Shown: positions 1-8,447, counted from the stretch's first letter. The stretch is 27,513 nt of DNA from JAUMBM01 sp964441755 (GCA_964441755.1 CAYTVG010000032.1:1-27513); one strand, 5' to 3'. Notes: generated by a model from the sequence alone, not told the origin. Numbers and translations: made by a program.

Positions 1-107
1 TGGTCAACGTAACCCGCGACATGCTGAAAGGCGCAACGGGCGTATTGAGCTACACGGTTACGGCCGGTGAATTTACTGCAACCAGAAAGATGGTTGTGGT
101 GGAGTAA
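1..107 (+). CDS. C-terminal end of a T9SS cargo protein (type A sorting domain), partial
   Basis: The open frame enters from the left edge; codons begin at base 3 and it stops with TAA at 105-107, leaving 34 residues. The tail reads GVLSYTVTAGEFTATRKMVV and then VE. A glycine/tyrosine beta strand, a G-x-(F)-x-x-T-x-K-M-V-V strand and an immediate stop are the typical end of a type IX secretion C-terminal sorting domain, which takes cargo across the outer membrane and is then usually removed. The cargo part lies outside the window, so its function is unknown. The downstream protein at 618-1802 carries the same kind of tail. The fragment is short, but the motif and its position at the very C-terminus agree. 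Confidence 0.75.
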   Translation, partial: VNVTRDMLKGATGVLSYTVTAGEFTATRKMVVVE

Positions 108-171
108 GGAGCATCTACCGTATAATCAGCGAATGATTATATCTTATATGTTGTTTTGAAACATGTTTGAA

Positions 172-209
172 GGTACCCTGCCTGTCTTGCAAAAGGCAGG
201 TAGGGTACA
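172..209. other. Imperfect inverted repeat in the 108-617 intergenic region
   Basis: GTACCCTGCCT faces AGGCAGGTAGGGTAC across a short loop, giving a hairpin with one bulge. No T-tract follows it on either strand. Apart from this hairpin, the terminator at 395-433 and the promoter box at 556-563, I see nothing in the 510-bp stretch 108-617. A 69-codon reverse frame there has no family resemblance and I do not call it. Confidence 0.4.
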
Positions 210-394
210 CCTTACCGAAAGCATTGAGGTGCACGCATGCACAAGTATTCCACCATTGTATTATGCTGGATGTCTGAAAAAAAATCATCGTAGAACACGG
301 TGAAACAAAGGAGTAAATAAACAATATAACCCTGTATAGTCTTGAACATCAAGGCGCGACAAGAATAGATTACAATTTGTTAAATAATGTAAAG

Positions 395-433
395 GTAGGA
401 CGGGCTTGACGAAGCTCAGTCCTACGCTTTTTT
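395..433 (+). terminator. Rho-independent terminator
   Basis: GTAGGAC (395-401) pairs with GTCCTAC (419-425). The stem continues inward as GGGCTT against AAGCTC with one G-U pair, leaving a GACG loop and a single bulged A. It is followed by GC and six T (428-433). It lies 290 bp past the upstream stop codon, so it ends either that transcript or an unannotated short one. Confidence 0.7.
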
Positions 434-555
434 ATAATAGTTTGTTCAGGACTCACTCATTGAGTCGAAAACAACCTGTCGCAGCCGGCTGTAAAATTTC
501 ATCTCCCCACCTCCAGAATGGCCGTTTTTTACAATTTTCTGCCGGGGGTCTACGC

Positions 556-563
556 TAATTTTG
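556..563 (+). promoter_or_regulatory. Bacteroidota -7 box (TAATTTTG) for the VCBS-repeat gene
   Basis: TAATTTTG matches TAnnTTTG and would place the transcription start near 570, about 48 nt before the ATG at 618. I do not see a clear TTG -33 element at the usual spacing, so the call rests on one box. Confidence 0.4.
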
Positions 564-617
564 TACGGCAAGCAGCACGTATGCAAGTGCCTGGAAGTCA
601 ATTTTTAATAAAAATAT

Positions 618-1802
618 ATGCGGCAGATTCTCCACTCAATCACTTTACTAAGTTTGCCTGTATGTCTGTTAAGTCAGCCATTCAGCACAACACCTGTTGT
701 TAATCCTTTCGGCATTACACCGGCGCAGAGCCATCATCGCTTTGCCTTTGATGACCTGGACGGCGATGGCGATACCGACATTCTCTCCTTAGACCAGTTT
801 GGCAACGGATCGCCGTTTATCCGCTGGAACAATGTCGGTAGTGCATCAGCGCCACAGTTTATCGCCGCCTCCGGTCAAAATCCGTTTGGCTTGCAGGCAT
901 TGAACTTTATGAACAATTTTTTCCTGATTGACTGGGATGGTGATGGTGATAAAGACCTTTTTGGAGGTGCCGCCAGCGGATTTTACCACTTTCAAAATAT
1001 CGGGGCTGCCGGGCAACCCTCCTTTGGGCCACCGGCGTTCAACCCTTTTGGTTTGGTCGCACCGACGGGGTCCAATACGCTGATTCCTACAATCGGAGAC
1101 CTCGACGGCGATGGCCTGCGCGATCTGCTGGTAGGGGACTTCAATGGGAATGTATTTTTTTACAAGAATACAGGCACTGCAACCATGCCCGCCTTTGCGG
1201 CACCGGTGGCGACGCCCTTTGGCTACGTCAAGCCGGTGGGGTCGGTTAGCTTTCTGGCGCCGGTGCTCAAAGATGTCAACGACGATGGCCTGCTCGACCT
1301 GCTGGTCGGCTATAATCCGGGGCGTATACGGCTTTATCTCAATACAGGAAGCGCAACAGCACCACAATTTGGGCCTGCTACGGCCGATCCTTTCGGGCTG
1401 AACTTCAGCAACTTCAATGTATGGGCCATGCCGATTTTTTACGACATGGACGGGGATGGTGACGATGATTTGCTGGTTACCACTTTTCCCAGTATACGAT
1501 ATCACCAAAACCTCAGGAGCACCAGTGGTCTGTCAGCGCCCTCATTGGGTCAGCTCGACCTCTATCCCAATCCGGCGACAGAAGAGATGTTCATTTCGCT
1601 TCCCGAGGCGCTGGGGGGTGTATGTGGCGGTGCAGAACTGCAGCTGTATATCTACGATGTTGCGGGTAAGCTGCAGCGGGCAACGTATACAGCCGCTGAG
1701 AGCGGTATACGCTGCTCTTTGTCAGGACTGGTTGCCGGCTTGTATTTTGCAGAAGTGGCTGCCTGCGGCAGCCGCTATCGGGCGGTACTGGTCAAACAAT
1801 GA
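618..1802 (+). CDS. Secreted VCBS/FG-GAP-type repeat protein with T9SS sorting tail
   Basis: 394 residues. An N-terminal Sec signal peptide (hydrophobic stretch to about residue 20, LLSQ) is followed by five repeats of about 55-59 residues. Each opens with a (N/T/D)PFG motif (at about residues 29, 88, 142, 199 and 257) and carries a calcium-loop-like D-x-(D/N)-x-D-G-x-x-D motif at about 46-54, 105-113, 161-169, 219-227 and 276-284. In VCBS/FG-GAP proteins such repeats form a calcium-bound beta-propeller. From about residue 312 (LDLYPNPA) to the end is a T9SS type A sorting domain, so the protein should be exported through the T9SS and released or anchored at the surface. Five repeats is few for a closed seven-blade propeller. 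The ATG at 618 sits directly before the signal peptide. The ligand cannot be read from the sequence. Confidence 0.85.
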   Translation: MRQILHSITLLSLPVCLLSQPFSTTPVVNPFGITPAQSHHRFAFDDLDGDGDTDILSLDQFGNGSPFIRWNNVGSASAPQFIAASGQNPFGLQALNFMNNFFLIDWDGDGDKDLFGGAASGFYHFQNIGAAGQPSFGPPAFNPFGLVAPTGSNTLIPTIGDLDGDGLRDLLVGDFNGNVFFYKNTGTATMPAFAAPVATPFGYVKPVGSVSFLAPVLKDVNDDGLLDLLVGYNPGRIRLYLNTGSATAPQFGPATADPFGLNFSNFNVWAMPIFYDMDGDGDDDLLVTTFPSIRYHQNLRSTSGLSAPSLGQLDLYPNPATEEMFISLPEALGGVCGGAELQLYIYDVAGKLQRATYTAAESGIRCSLSGLVAGLYFAEVAACGSRYRAVLVKQ

Positions 1803-1899
1803 GGTGATCAGAGGTCAGGCGGTTGCTGATTTTAAAATCTGAAAATCAAAGTAATATAGAAAAATTAATTCCATTTTTTAACGCGTAAACATAACAATC

Positions 1900-2403
1900 A
1901 TGCGCCAAAAATTTTTTTCACCAATCCTTTGCAGCCTGCTGCTCCTGTTGGCTTCCTGCAACAAAGACAAGACCTTTTGCATTGAGGGAATAAACATCAA
2001 AGACAGCGTGACGACTGGCAACACCTCGTTTACCCTGCCCAACGGGCAGACCTACAGTGGTTTGGGGGCGCCCCCTGCGCCGACGGTGTTTGGAGAGTAC
2101 ACGGGTGGCTTTCAGTCGGTGGTAACCAAGCAGACGCCCACGGCTACGGGGCAGGATGTGGAACTGGTCCATTTTTTTGACGACGGTAAAGGCAATACTT
2201 TCTGGACCAATGACAAAGCAACTTTCACACCCCTGGACACCACGTTTACCCGTTTTCAGGTCAACAACATTATGACCATCGTAGGGGGGACCGGAGATTT
2301 TGAATGTGCTTCCGGGCAGCTTACCAACCAGGGGCCTGTCAATTTTGTCACCAATACGCTTGAGCGCAACCTCAGCGGCAAGATCTGCGGTGGCTGTGAC
2401 TGA
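1900..2403 (+). CDS. Hypothetical lipoprotein
   Basis: 167 residues with a lipoprotein signal: a charged MRQK start, a leucine-rich core and the lipobox L-A-S-C with Cys20 as the predicted lipidated residue, followed by NKDK. The mature part is beta-rich. Near residues 120-165 it has a G-G-T-G-D-F, A-S-G-x-L, x-x-G-P-V pattern ending in LSGKICGG, which resembles the closing strands of allene-oxide-cyclase/dirigent-like barrels in other secreted proteins; that is pattern similarity only. Four cysteines occur in the mature chain besides Cys20 (CIEG, CASG, CGGC), so disulfides are possible. It is followed by a strong terminator and appears monocistronic. Function unknown. Confidence 0.75.
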   Translation: MRQKFFSPILCSLLLLLASCNKDKTFCIEGINIKDSVTTGNTSFTLPNGQTYSGLGAPPAPTVFGEYTGGFQSVVTKQTPTATGQDVELVHFFDDGKGNTFWTNDKATFTPLDTTFTRFQVNNIMTIVGGTGDFECASGQLTNQGPVNFVTNTLERNLSGKICGGCD

Positions 2404-2451
2404 TAGCAAGCTATATTTTGACAAAGGGGTTTATGCACGGGCATATGAGTG

Positions 2452-2483
2452 GCTTCGGAAAGGAAACTTTCCGAAGCTTTTTT
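2452..2483 (+). terminator. Strong Rho-independent terminator after the lipoprotein gene
   Basis: An 11-bp perfect stem, GCTTCGGAAAG (2452-2462) against CTTTCCGAAGC (2467-2477), has a GAAA loop and six T (2478-2483). It lies about 50 bp after the stop at 2403. Confidence 0.9.
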
Positions 2484-2756
2484 GGCTCTAGTCCAAATGA
2501 AGTGGGTTTAGTAGATTTGCCCCATGTAATGCTACCCATATCACGCCCCTAACGGGTCTACCCATATCACGCCCCTGACGGGTGCTACCCATATCACGCC
2601 CCTAACGGGGCTGTGGAAAACACGGGGGCCGTTGCTACCCATATTACGCCTCTGACGGGTCTACCCATATCACGCCCCTGACGGGGCTGTGGAAAACACC
2701 GGGGCCGTTGCTACCCATATTACGCCCCTAACGGGTCTACCCATATCACGCCCCTA

Positions 2757-2856
2757 NNNNNNNNNNNNNNNNNNNNNNNNNNNNNNNNNNNNNNNNNNNN
2801 NNNNNNNNNNNNNNNNNNNNNNNNNNNNNNNNNNNNNNNNNNNNNNNNNNNNNNNN
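2757..2856. other. Assembly gap (100 N) inside the repeat array
   Basis: The left edge ends ...CGCCCCTA and the right edge begins AACGGG, so the two edges join into a normal repeat core if one base overlaps. The 100 N are a placeholder; the real missing length is probably a whole number of repeat units. Confidence 0.9.
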
Positions 2857-2963
2857 AACGGGTCTACCCATATCACGCCCCTACGGAACTCCGGAAAACA
2901 CCGGGGCCGTTGCTACCCATATTACGCCCCTAACGGGTCTACCCATATCACGCCCCTACGGAA

Positions 2964-3024
2964 CTCCGGAAAACACCGGGGCCGTTTTAGGGGGCTAGAT
3001 CTCAATACCCATTATATTTGACCA
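2964..3024 (+). repeat. 61-bp array tail, inverted copy at 17824-17885
   Basis: From CTCCGGAAAACACC through a GGGGGCTAGATCTC core to TTGACCA, this segment is repeated in reverse complement at 17824-17885. The copies differ by one extra G and one T/C change. The part after TTTTAGGGGG is not found inside the arrays, so it marks an array end. Confidence 0.9.
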
Positions 3025-3205
3025 AAAACCACTGCAAGATCAGGTACATACCATACCCGCTGCCCAAAATCTATACTTAACGCCTTCAGACTTTTTGTGC
3101 TGCAGCTGCCCGCAAACCACAGCATTACGGCTGTGACCAAAAACCTCAAGATAAAGGTACAAGGCACAGGTGCAGTGAGCAGTTCATATTACAGCAAAAT
3201 CGCAT

Positions 3206-3213
3206 TACCTTTG
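3206..3213 (+). promoter_or_regulatory. Bacteroidota -7 box (TACCTTTG) for the barrel gene
   Basis: TACCTTTG matches TAnnTTTG and lies 50 bp before the ATG at 3264. No convincing TTG -33 element is visible. The stretch 3025-3205 holds nothing else that I can support. Confidence 0.45.
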
Positions 3214-3263
3214 CAACCGCAAATGCGCAGCCCATCCATTTCCTCCATACCATACGCAACAAC

Positions 3264-4250
3264 ATGAGCAAATCCGTACTGCTGTCAGTATTTTTTGGCG
3301 TCCTTGTCCGCATGCTGTCGGCACAACCTGTCCAAGGCAGTTGGCTATCAGGTGGTGATATACGCCTTCAGGCCAATTTGGGAAAAGAATCCCTGAGAGC
3401 GCTGACTATCAGGCCGATTGCCGGTTATTTTGTCTCTGACAGGCTTGCCGTGGGCAGCGGTTTGGGGCTGGCCGGCGCACGGCTGGCCGGCAGCCGGTAT
3501 ACCAGCCTGCAGCTATCTCCTTTTGTGCGCTACTACTTTCCTTCCGCCAACGACAGGGTACTGTTTTTGCTGGAAGGCAGCAGCCTGTACAGTACTTTCC
3601 GGAATGAGGGCAACCGTACGAATTCCCTTCGCTTTAGCGGCAGTGGCGGTATCAACTATTTTTTGACCCCACAGCTGGCGCTGGAGGCGCTGGTATCGGC
3701 TCATCTGCTCACGGGCATTGGCGACCCGCCCTCATCGGGTATATCCTATGACCTGCGGGCAGGACTGCAGGTCTATTGGTCGGGCAGCACGACCGCTGAA
3801 GGCACATCTCCCGGTTCGGCCGCTCTCCGCAAGGGGAGGCTGCTGCTGGGCATTGCGCAGCAGCTTACGCTCAACGCCAGCAATCACCGTTTTGAGCCCA
3901 CCATCGCCTACCTGCTGACCGACCAGCTCGCAGTTGGCGCTGCCGCCACGCTGCCATTCAGGGAGTTCAGGCCGCATCTTCGCTACTTCACCAAGCGTGA
4001 AGAGTTCCATCGGCTTCGGCCTTTTGCCCTTGTGGGCAGCAACCTGACCTGGCAATCAAGGACGGAGGAATACCTGCAAATTCACCCTTTTGCGGGGGTA
4101 GGGGCATTGTATTTTGTGAGCCCGGCACTGGCCGTCGAAGGCAGTTTGCAGTATGAGCTTTTTCTGCGACCCGGCAATGTCGGCTCGCCGGCGACTTTTT
4201 CGGCGATTATGGCCAGCGTGGGGTTGCAGTATCTGATAGGGTGGGAGTAG
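3264..4250 (+). CDS. Outer-membrane beta-barrel protein with internal duplication
   Basis: 328 residues with a Sec signal peptide (MSKSVLLSVFFGVLVRMLSA, then Q). The mature protein alternates polar and hydrophobic/aromatic residues throughout and ends in hydrophobic strands (VGLQYLIGWE), as expected for a porin-like barrel. It seems to consist of two related halves joined by a polar linker near residues 172-190: GYFVSDRLAVGSGL in the first half corresponds to AYLLTDQLAVGAAA in the second, and INYFLTPQLALEALVS to ALYFVSPALAVEGSLQ. Two eight-stranded barrels or one larger barrel are both possible. The substrate or role is not recognisable. It converges on the plug-type gene at 4360-5643, with hairpins between the two. 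Confidence 0.75.
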   Translation: MSKSVLLSVFFGVLVRMLSAQPVQGSWLSGGDIRLQANLGKESLRALTIRPIAGYFVSDRLAVGSGLGLAGARLAGSRYTSLQLSPFVRYYFPSANDRVLFLLEGSSLYSTFRNEGNRTNSLRFSGSGGINYFLTPQLALEALVSAHLLTGIGDPPSSGISYDLRAGLQVYWSGSTTAEGTSPGSAALRKGRLLLGIAQQLTLNASNHRFEPTIAYLLTDQLAVGAAATLPFREFRPHLRYFTKREEFHRLRPFALVGSNLTWQSRTEEYLQIHPFAGVGALYFVSPALAVEGSLQYELFLRPGNVGSPATFSAIMASVGLQYLIGWE

Positions 4251-4301
4251 CGGGCTCACCGCCTGCTCCGGCTGCCTGAGGATCAGAGGCGGCACTCGTT
4301 A

Positions 4302-4350
4302 GGCGGCTGATGCCGCCCAAAAGCATCGTTTTCCGCCCGTGGCGGGAAAA
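4302..4350. terminator. Hairpin pair at a convergent gene junction
   Basis: The first hairpin is GGCGGC (4302-4307), loop TGAT, GCCGCC. The second (4329-4350) is TTTTCCGCC facing GGCGGGAAAA across CGT. T lies in the 5' arm and A in the 3' arm on either strand, with no trailing T-run, so this is not the textbook terminator form, although its position between two converging stop codons fits an end-of-transcript signal for both genes. Confidence 0.6.
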
Positions 4351-4359
4351 TAAACCCCG

Positions 4360-5643
4360 CTAGCGCCAGGAGCTGACCGTGCTGACCCCCACGAGCTGAT
4401 CGTAGCGGCCGCCCACAGGGCGATAATAGATCAGTATGTGGTAATTATTTTCCGCTTCCGAAAAATTGCCTTCCGTATCGGACCAGTCGGGTACAGGCTG
4501 CTTGCCGCGCGGCAACTCCCTGGGCACCAGCACATACGAATAATTGTAATACCCCTGCTTCAACAGCAGTTTGCCCACATAGCCCGGCAGGGCCGGATTG
4601 AACTCCATGCGGAAGGCCGGCTTGAGTTGCCACTCAGACAAGGCGCCAAAGATATAGACATCGTAGTCGTAGTAAGAATCATCGCGCTTGAGCTGAAAGA
4701 GCGTATTGACATAATCGCCCGACAGCATAGCATTGGGCTGGTCAAAATTTTCGATCACAAAGTCGCCGTTGAGGTCCGTAAAACTCAGGTAGGGGCGCAT
4801 GTGGCGCACCTGGTCAGGCTGCATTGTCACATCAATCTGCTGGTCGCTGACACCTATATATTGTATAAACTGCCGCGAAGGATTGCGCAGGGTGCGCAGA
4901 TCCAGAAACCTAAACTCATTGCCTGCCGGAAATACAATGCGGTCCTGGTAATCAAAAATCATGGTCGTCAGGCGCAGCAAGCTTGGCTGCAGGCCACTGA
5001 TGGCATTGTCCCAACGGCCATTTTGCAGCACCGTCGCCCGCACCTCCTGCATGGGGCTGCGGATAGGCAACTGCTGGGGGTCGATGCTGAAATCAATTTC
5101 CTGGTGCGACTGCAACTTACTCACTACGGCCGGTCGCACCACCTGTGCAGAGATCGATACCTTGCGTTCAACCACCACAAAACGGCGTGTGATCACCGGC
5201 CTTTTTTCGTCTTCATCCTCATAGATGGTGAGCAGGTAGTTGCCCGACTTGGTCCAGCGCACATCCCGGTTGGGGATGATGAGCTCGTAGTGCGCAAAAT
5301 TGTTGACCGTCTGAAAAGAAAAGCTGAGTTCGCGCACATAATCCTCCTCATAGCCGTCGATATAATCGAGGGGCGATAAGTTGGAGGGATTCCAGTTCAT
5401 GTCACAATGCGTGACGCGATAGACATAGGTCTTCCCCCGCGCATCGAAATCATCGAAATCGAGCTGCAACTGTACTTCACTACCGAGCTCGACCATGGGA
5501 AAGGTATTCTGGTAGCCGGCGATGCCAAAGCGTACACAGCCAATGTTGTCCACATAGGTATGGTTGTAGTTGACCGGCGCATCCTGCGCCGGCAGCAGCA
5601 AGCTGCACAGCAGGCAGGCCAACGCGATTCCCAGCTGTTTCAT
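4360..5643 (-). CDS. DUF5103 / type IX secretion system plug-type protein
   Basis: 427 residues starting MKQLGIALACLLCSLLLPAQ, a clear signal peptide cleaved near residue 20. The mature start (Y-x-x-x-Y-x-x-N-I, a GSEVQLQLDFDD segment, T-H-C-D-M-N-W-N-P-S near residue 80, then a YIDGYEEDY segment) is characteristic of the DUF5103 family. Members of this family were found as the periplasmic plug closing the large SprA translocon of the type IX secretion system. The length is typical. The frame is open further upstream to 5859, but only the ATG at 5643 is followed by a signal peptide. The presence of T9SS cargo in the same window fits. Family-level assignment is secure; the plug role in this organism is inferred from the family. 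Confidence 0.85.
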   Translation of the reverse strand: MKQLGIALACLLCSLLLPAQDAPVNYNHTYVDNIGCVRFGIAGYQNTFPMVELGSEVQLQLDFDDFDARGKTYVYRVTHCDMNWNPSNLSPLDYIDGYEEDYVRELSFSFQTVNNFAHYELIIPNRDVRWTKSGNYLLTIYEDEDEKRPVITRRFVVVERKVSISAQVVRPAVVSKLQSHQEIDFSIDPQQLPIRSPMQEVRATVLQNGRWDNAISGLQPSLLRLTTMIFDYQDRIVFPAGNEFRFLDLRTLRNPSRQFIQYIGVSDQQIDVTMQPDQVRHMRPYLSFTDLNGDFVIENFDQPNAMLSGDYVNTLFQLKRDDSYYDYDVYIFGALSEWQLKPAFRMEFNPALPGYVGKLLLKQGYYNYSYVLVPRELPRGKQPVPDWSDTEGNFSEAENNYHILIYYRPVGGRYDQLVGVSTVSSWR

Positions 5644-5763
5644 AACTGTATATTTTACATATTTTACATTTGCCGGCCCACAGCCGCGGCGCATTTTGGG
5701 CAGCGGGATGCCTTCACCATCAGCACCTGCGCACATTGGGGGAAAGCGCAGGCCGGCCGACCT

Positions 5764-5771
5764 CAAAATTA
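5764..5771 (-). promoter_or_regulatory. Bacteroidota -7 box (TAATTTTG on the reverse strand) for the plug-type gene
   Basis: CAAAATTA on the forward strand reads TAATTTTG in the direction of the gene. A TTG lies 16 bp further upstream (5788-5790), closer than the usual 19. The leader would be about 115 nt and contains two adjacent ATATTTTAC copies (forward-strand reading) just before the ATG. Confidence 0.4.
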
Positions 5772-5824
5772 GCAAAAAATACCCGGCCAAGGCTGACAAT
5801 GCCCCCAATCTGCAGCAGAAGGCG

Positions 5825-5832
5825 TATTTTTG
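5825..5832 (+). promoter_or_regulatory. Bacteroidota -7 box (TATTTTTG) for the P-type ATPase
   Basis: TATTTTTG lies 20 bp before the ATG at 5853, so the leader would be about 15 nt. No clear -33 element is seen. It sits about 60 bp from the divergent box of the plug-type gene. Confidence 0.45.
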
Positions 5833-5852
5833 TACAGATAACCCACAGCAAC

Positions 5853-8447
5853 ATGCCAACCGATACCAACCGTTACCACACCCTCACGCCCGAGGCAGCC
5901 ATCAGCCAGCTGGTTTCAGACGGGCTACAAGGCCTTTCCCGTGAAGAGGCCCTCTCCCGTCTTGCGCAGTACGGTAAAAATGCCCTGCCTGAAAAGAAAC
6001 GTAAATCAGTCCTGCGTATTTTCCTGTTGCAGTTTAAAGACTTTATGATTGGCGTGCTGCTGTTTGCTGCCTTTATTTCAGGCTTTTTGGGCGAATGGGT
6101 AGATACCGTCATTATTGTGGTAATCATCGTCCTCAATGCCATCATAGGATTTGTGCAGGAGTACCGCGCCGGAGAAGCTATGGACGCCCTCAAAAAGATG
6201 AGTGAAGTGCAGTCGCTGGTGCTGCGGGGCGGGCAGGCTTTTCATGTACCGGCTGCTGAACTGGTACCCGGTGATATTGTATTGCTGGAGGCCGGTGATG
6301 CTGTCCCTGCCGATTTGCGGCTGCTCGAAGCCCACCAGCTGCGCGCCAACGAGTCGGCCCTCACGGGGGAGTCTGTGCCCGTTGACAAGCAGACCGTCAC
6401 GCTTGATAATCCGGATCTGCTCCCTGCCGATCGCAGCAACCTTGCCTTTCGGGGATCGACCATCACCTACGGCCGTGGTCGCGGCCTTGTCGTCGCTACC
6501 GGCACGCGTACCGAATTGGGGCAGATAGCCAGCCTGCTGCAGGAAGAAGAGGGCGATACCCCCCTCAAGCAGCGTATGCAAGCTTTTGGCAAGCGACTGT
6601 CCTACTTCATCCTGCTGATATGCCTCATCCTTTTCGTATCAGGGCTCATGCGCGGAGAAGGCGCCTGGGAGATGTTGCTGCTGTCGATCAGCCTGGCTGT
6701 TGCCGCCATCCCGGAAGCCCTGCCGGCCCTGATCACCATCGCACTGGCGCGGGGTGCGCGTCGCATGGTGCGCAAAAATGCGCTCATCCGGCAGTTGCCG
6801 GCAGTCGAGACACTGGGCTCAGTGACCTATATCTGTTCCGATAAAACAGGCACCCTCACCATGAACCAGATGCGGGTATCGCAGGCCATGCCGGCCATTG
6901 CACAGGACGATGCCCGGCCCGAGTGGCTGCTGTCGCTGCTACTCAACCACGATGCACATCGCGCTGACGATGGCGAATGGACGGGCGACCCCACCGAGAC
7001 GGCTATTGTGAGGGCAGCTGCGGCCGTGCCGGGCGTTGACCCGCAGGCCTTATCGGCCCGCTACCCCCGCTGCTGCGAGTTACCTTTTGATGCCGACAGA
7101 AAATGCATGACCACCGCCCACGCCTATGGCGAGGGCTACCTGCTCATCACCAAAGGCGCTGCCGAGTCGCTGGCCGGCCGCCTGGCCGATCGGGCCGAGG
7201 GCGATCGGCTGCTGGTGCAGGCCGACACCTGGGCAGGTGAAGGCCTGCGGGTGCTGGCCTATGGCTACCGCTTTTGCGACCGCCTGCCCGAGCCTTTTAG
7301 CAGTGAGGAGGTGGAAAAAGAGCTACAGCTGGCGGGCGTGGTGGGGCTGATTGACCCGCCCCGTGAGGAGGTAGCAGCAGCCATTGAGGAGTGCAAAGCG
7401 GCGGGCATCCGCCCTGTGATGATCACCGGCGATCACCCGGCGACGGCCCTGGCCATTGCCCGGCAGATCGGCATTGCCACTTCCGAAGCCGAGCTGCTGA
7501 GCGGGCGGGCGCTGGACGCCCTCGAGGAGGGCGCCTTTTTACAGCAGGTAGAAAAAATCAAGGTATACGCGCGGGTGACCCCCGCGCAAAAGCTGCGCAT
7601 CGTCAACGCCATACAGTCCAAAGGCCACTTTGTGGCCATGACGGGCGACGGCGTCAACGACGCCCCCTCGCTAAAAGCCGCCAACATAGGCATCGCTATG
7701 GGCATCACAGGCACCGACGTGAGCAAAGAAGCGGCCCACATGATCCTGCTCGACGACAACTTCGCCACCATCATTAAGGCTGTGCGCGAAGGCCGCCGCA
7801 TCTACGACAATATCCGCAAGTTTGTCAAGTACATCATGACCTGCAACAGCGCCGAGATATGGACCATACTGCTGGCACCCCTGCTGGGGCTGCCCATACC
7901 GCTGCTGCCCATACACATCCTGTGGATCAACCTCGTCACCGACGGCCTGCCCGGCCTTGCCCTTTCCGGTGAAAAGGCCGAAGCCGATATCATGCATCGG
8001 CCGCCCCGCCCTGCGAAAGAGACGCTTTTCGCCCAGGGTATGGGTTACCACATTGCCTGGGTAGGGCTCTTAATGGCCGGCATCACCCTGGGCATACAAT
8101 CGTGGAGCATCCACGCCGCCAATGCCCACTGGCAGACGATGGTATTTACGGTGCTGGCATTTGCGCAGCTGGCGCATGTGCTGGCCATCCGCGGCGAGCG
8201 CAGCTTCCTCTTCCGGCAGGGGCTGCTGAGCAACCGCCCGCTGCTGGGGTCGGTGCTGCTGGCGGCTGCCCTGCAGCTGGCCATCATCTACCTGCCGTGG
8301 CTAAACACCATTTTCAGGACGCAGCCCCTGAGCCTGGTAGAACTGTTGGTCTGTATAGGCGCTGCCGCCATCCTCTTCCATGCTGTAGAATTTGAAAAAT
8401 GGCTGCGCCTGCGCAAGGAGGCCCGCCCGCCTGCAAAATATGCGTGA
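5853..8447 (+). CDS. Calcium-type P-type ATPase (P2A family)
   Basis: 864 residues, a usual length for bacterial P2A pumps. It has an N-terminal cation-ATPase segment, a TGES actuator motif, the phosphorylation motif C-S-D-K-T-G-T with Asp330, and the hinge motif T-G-D-G-V-N-D-A-P. The ion-site residues of SERCA-like calcium pumps are kept: P-E-A-L-P in M4, N665 and E668 in M5 (CNSAE), and N693, T696 and D697 in M6 (NLVTDGLP). This favours calcium export driven by ATP, although Mn or other P2 substrates cannot be excluded. The frame is open further upstream to 5670, but MPTDTNRYHTLTPEAA begins the family-typical N-terminus and follows a -7 box closely. The gene overlaps the next by 8 bp, so the two are probably co-transcribed. 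Confidence 0.93.
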   Translation: MPTDTNRYHTLTPEAAISQLVSDGLQGLSREEALSRLAQYGKNALPEKKRKSVLRIFLLQFKDFMIGVLLFAAFISGFLGEWVDTVIIVVIIVLNAIIGFVQEYRAGEAMDALKKMSEVQSLVLRGGQAFHVPAAELVPGDIVLLEAGDAVPADLRLLEAHQLRANESALTGESVPVDKQTVTLDNPDLLPADRSNLAFRGSTITYGRGRGLVVATGTRTELGQIASLLQEEEGDTPLKQRMQAFGKRLSYFILLICLILFVSGLMRGEGAWEMLLLSISLAVAAIPEALPALITIALARGARRMVRKNALIRQLPAVETLGSVTYICSDKTGTLTMNQMRVSQAMPAIAQDDARPEWLLSLLLNHDAHRADDGEWTGDPTETAIVRAAAAVPGVDPQALSARYPRCCELPFDADRKCMTTAHAYGEGYLLITKGAAESLAGRLADRAEGDRLLVQADTWAGEGLRVLAYGYRFCDRLPEPFSSEEVEKELQLAGVVGLIDPPREEVAAAIEECKAAGIRPVMITGDHPATALAIARQIGIATSEAELLSGRALDALEEGAFLQQVEKIKVYARVTPAQKLRIVNAIQSKGHFVAMTGDGVNDAPSLKAANIGIAMGITGTDVSKEAAHMILLDDNFATIIKAVREGRRIYDNIRKFVKYIMTCNSAEIWTILLAPLLGLPIPLLPIHILWINLVTDGLPGLALSGEKAEADIMHRPPRPAKETLFAQGMGYHIAWVGLLMAGITLGIQSWSIHAANAHWQTMVFTVLAFAQLAHVLAIRGERSFLFRQGLLSNRPLLGSVLLAAALQLAIIYLPWLNTIFRTQPLSLVELLVCIGAAAILFHAVEFEKWLRLRKEARPPAKYA

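Larger units (their letters stand above)
2532..3024 (+). repeat. Tandem intergenic repeat array, first locus (interrupted by an assembly gap)
   Basis: A core beginning CTACCCATATYACGCCCC and ending in TAACGGG or TGACGGG recurs, with CTACCCATAT starting at 2532, 2558, 2585, 2635, 2661, 2711, 2737, 2864, 2913 and 2939. The steps alternate between 26-27 bp and 49-50 bp, because every second core is followed by a spacer of about 24 bp related to GGAAAACACCGGGGCCGTTG. The full period is therefore about 76 bp. GCCCCTAACGGGGC inside the core is itself a small hairpin. The array ends in a unique tail (2964-3024). Open frames through it are low-complexity and are not genes. Confidence 0.9.

Noticed and set aside
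115..324. 69-codon reverse frame
   Set aside because: No family resemblance, no promoter, and it overlaps an intergenic inverted repeat.
2532..3000. CRISPR-like appearance of the first array
   Set aside because: The intervals between cores are themselves repeats and not unique spacers, the spacing alternates 26/50, and no cas gene is present.
2689..3021. Open frame through the repeat array (THITPL-type repeats)
   Set aside because: It spans an N-gap, has low complexity and follows from the repeat period; no start context or family.
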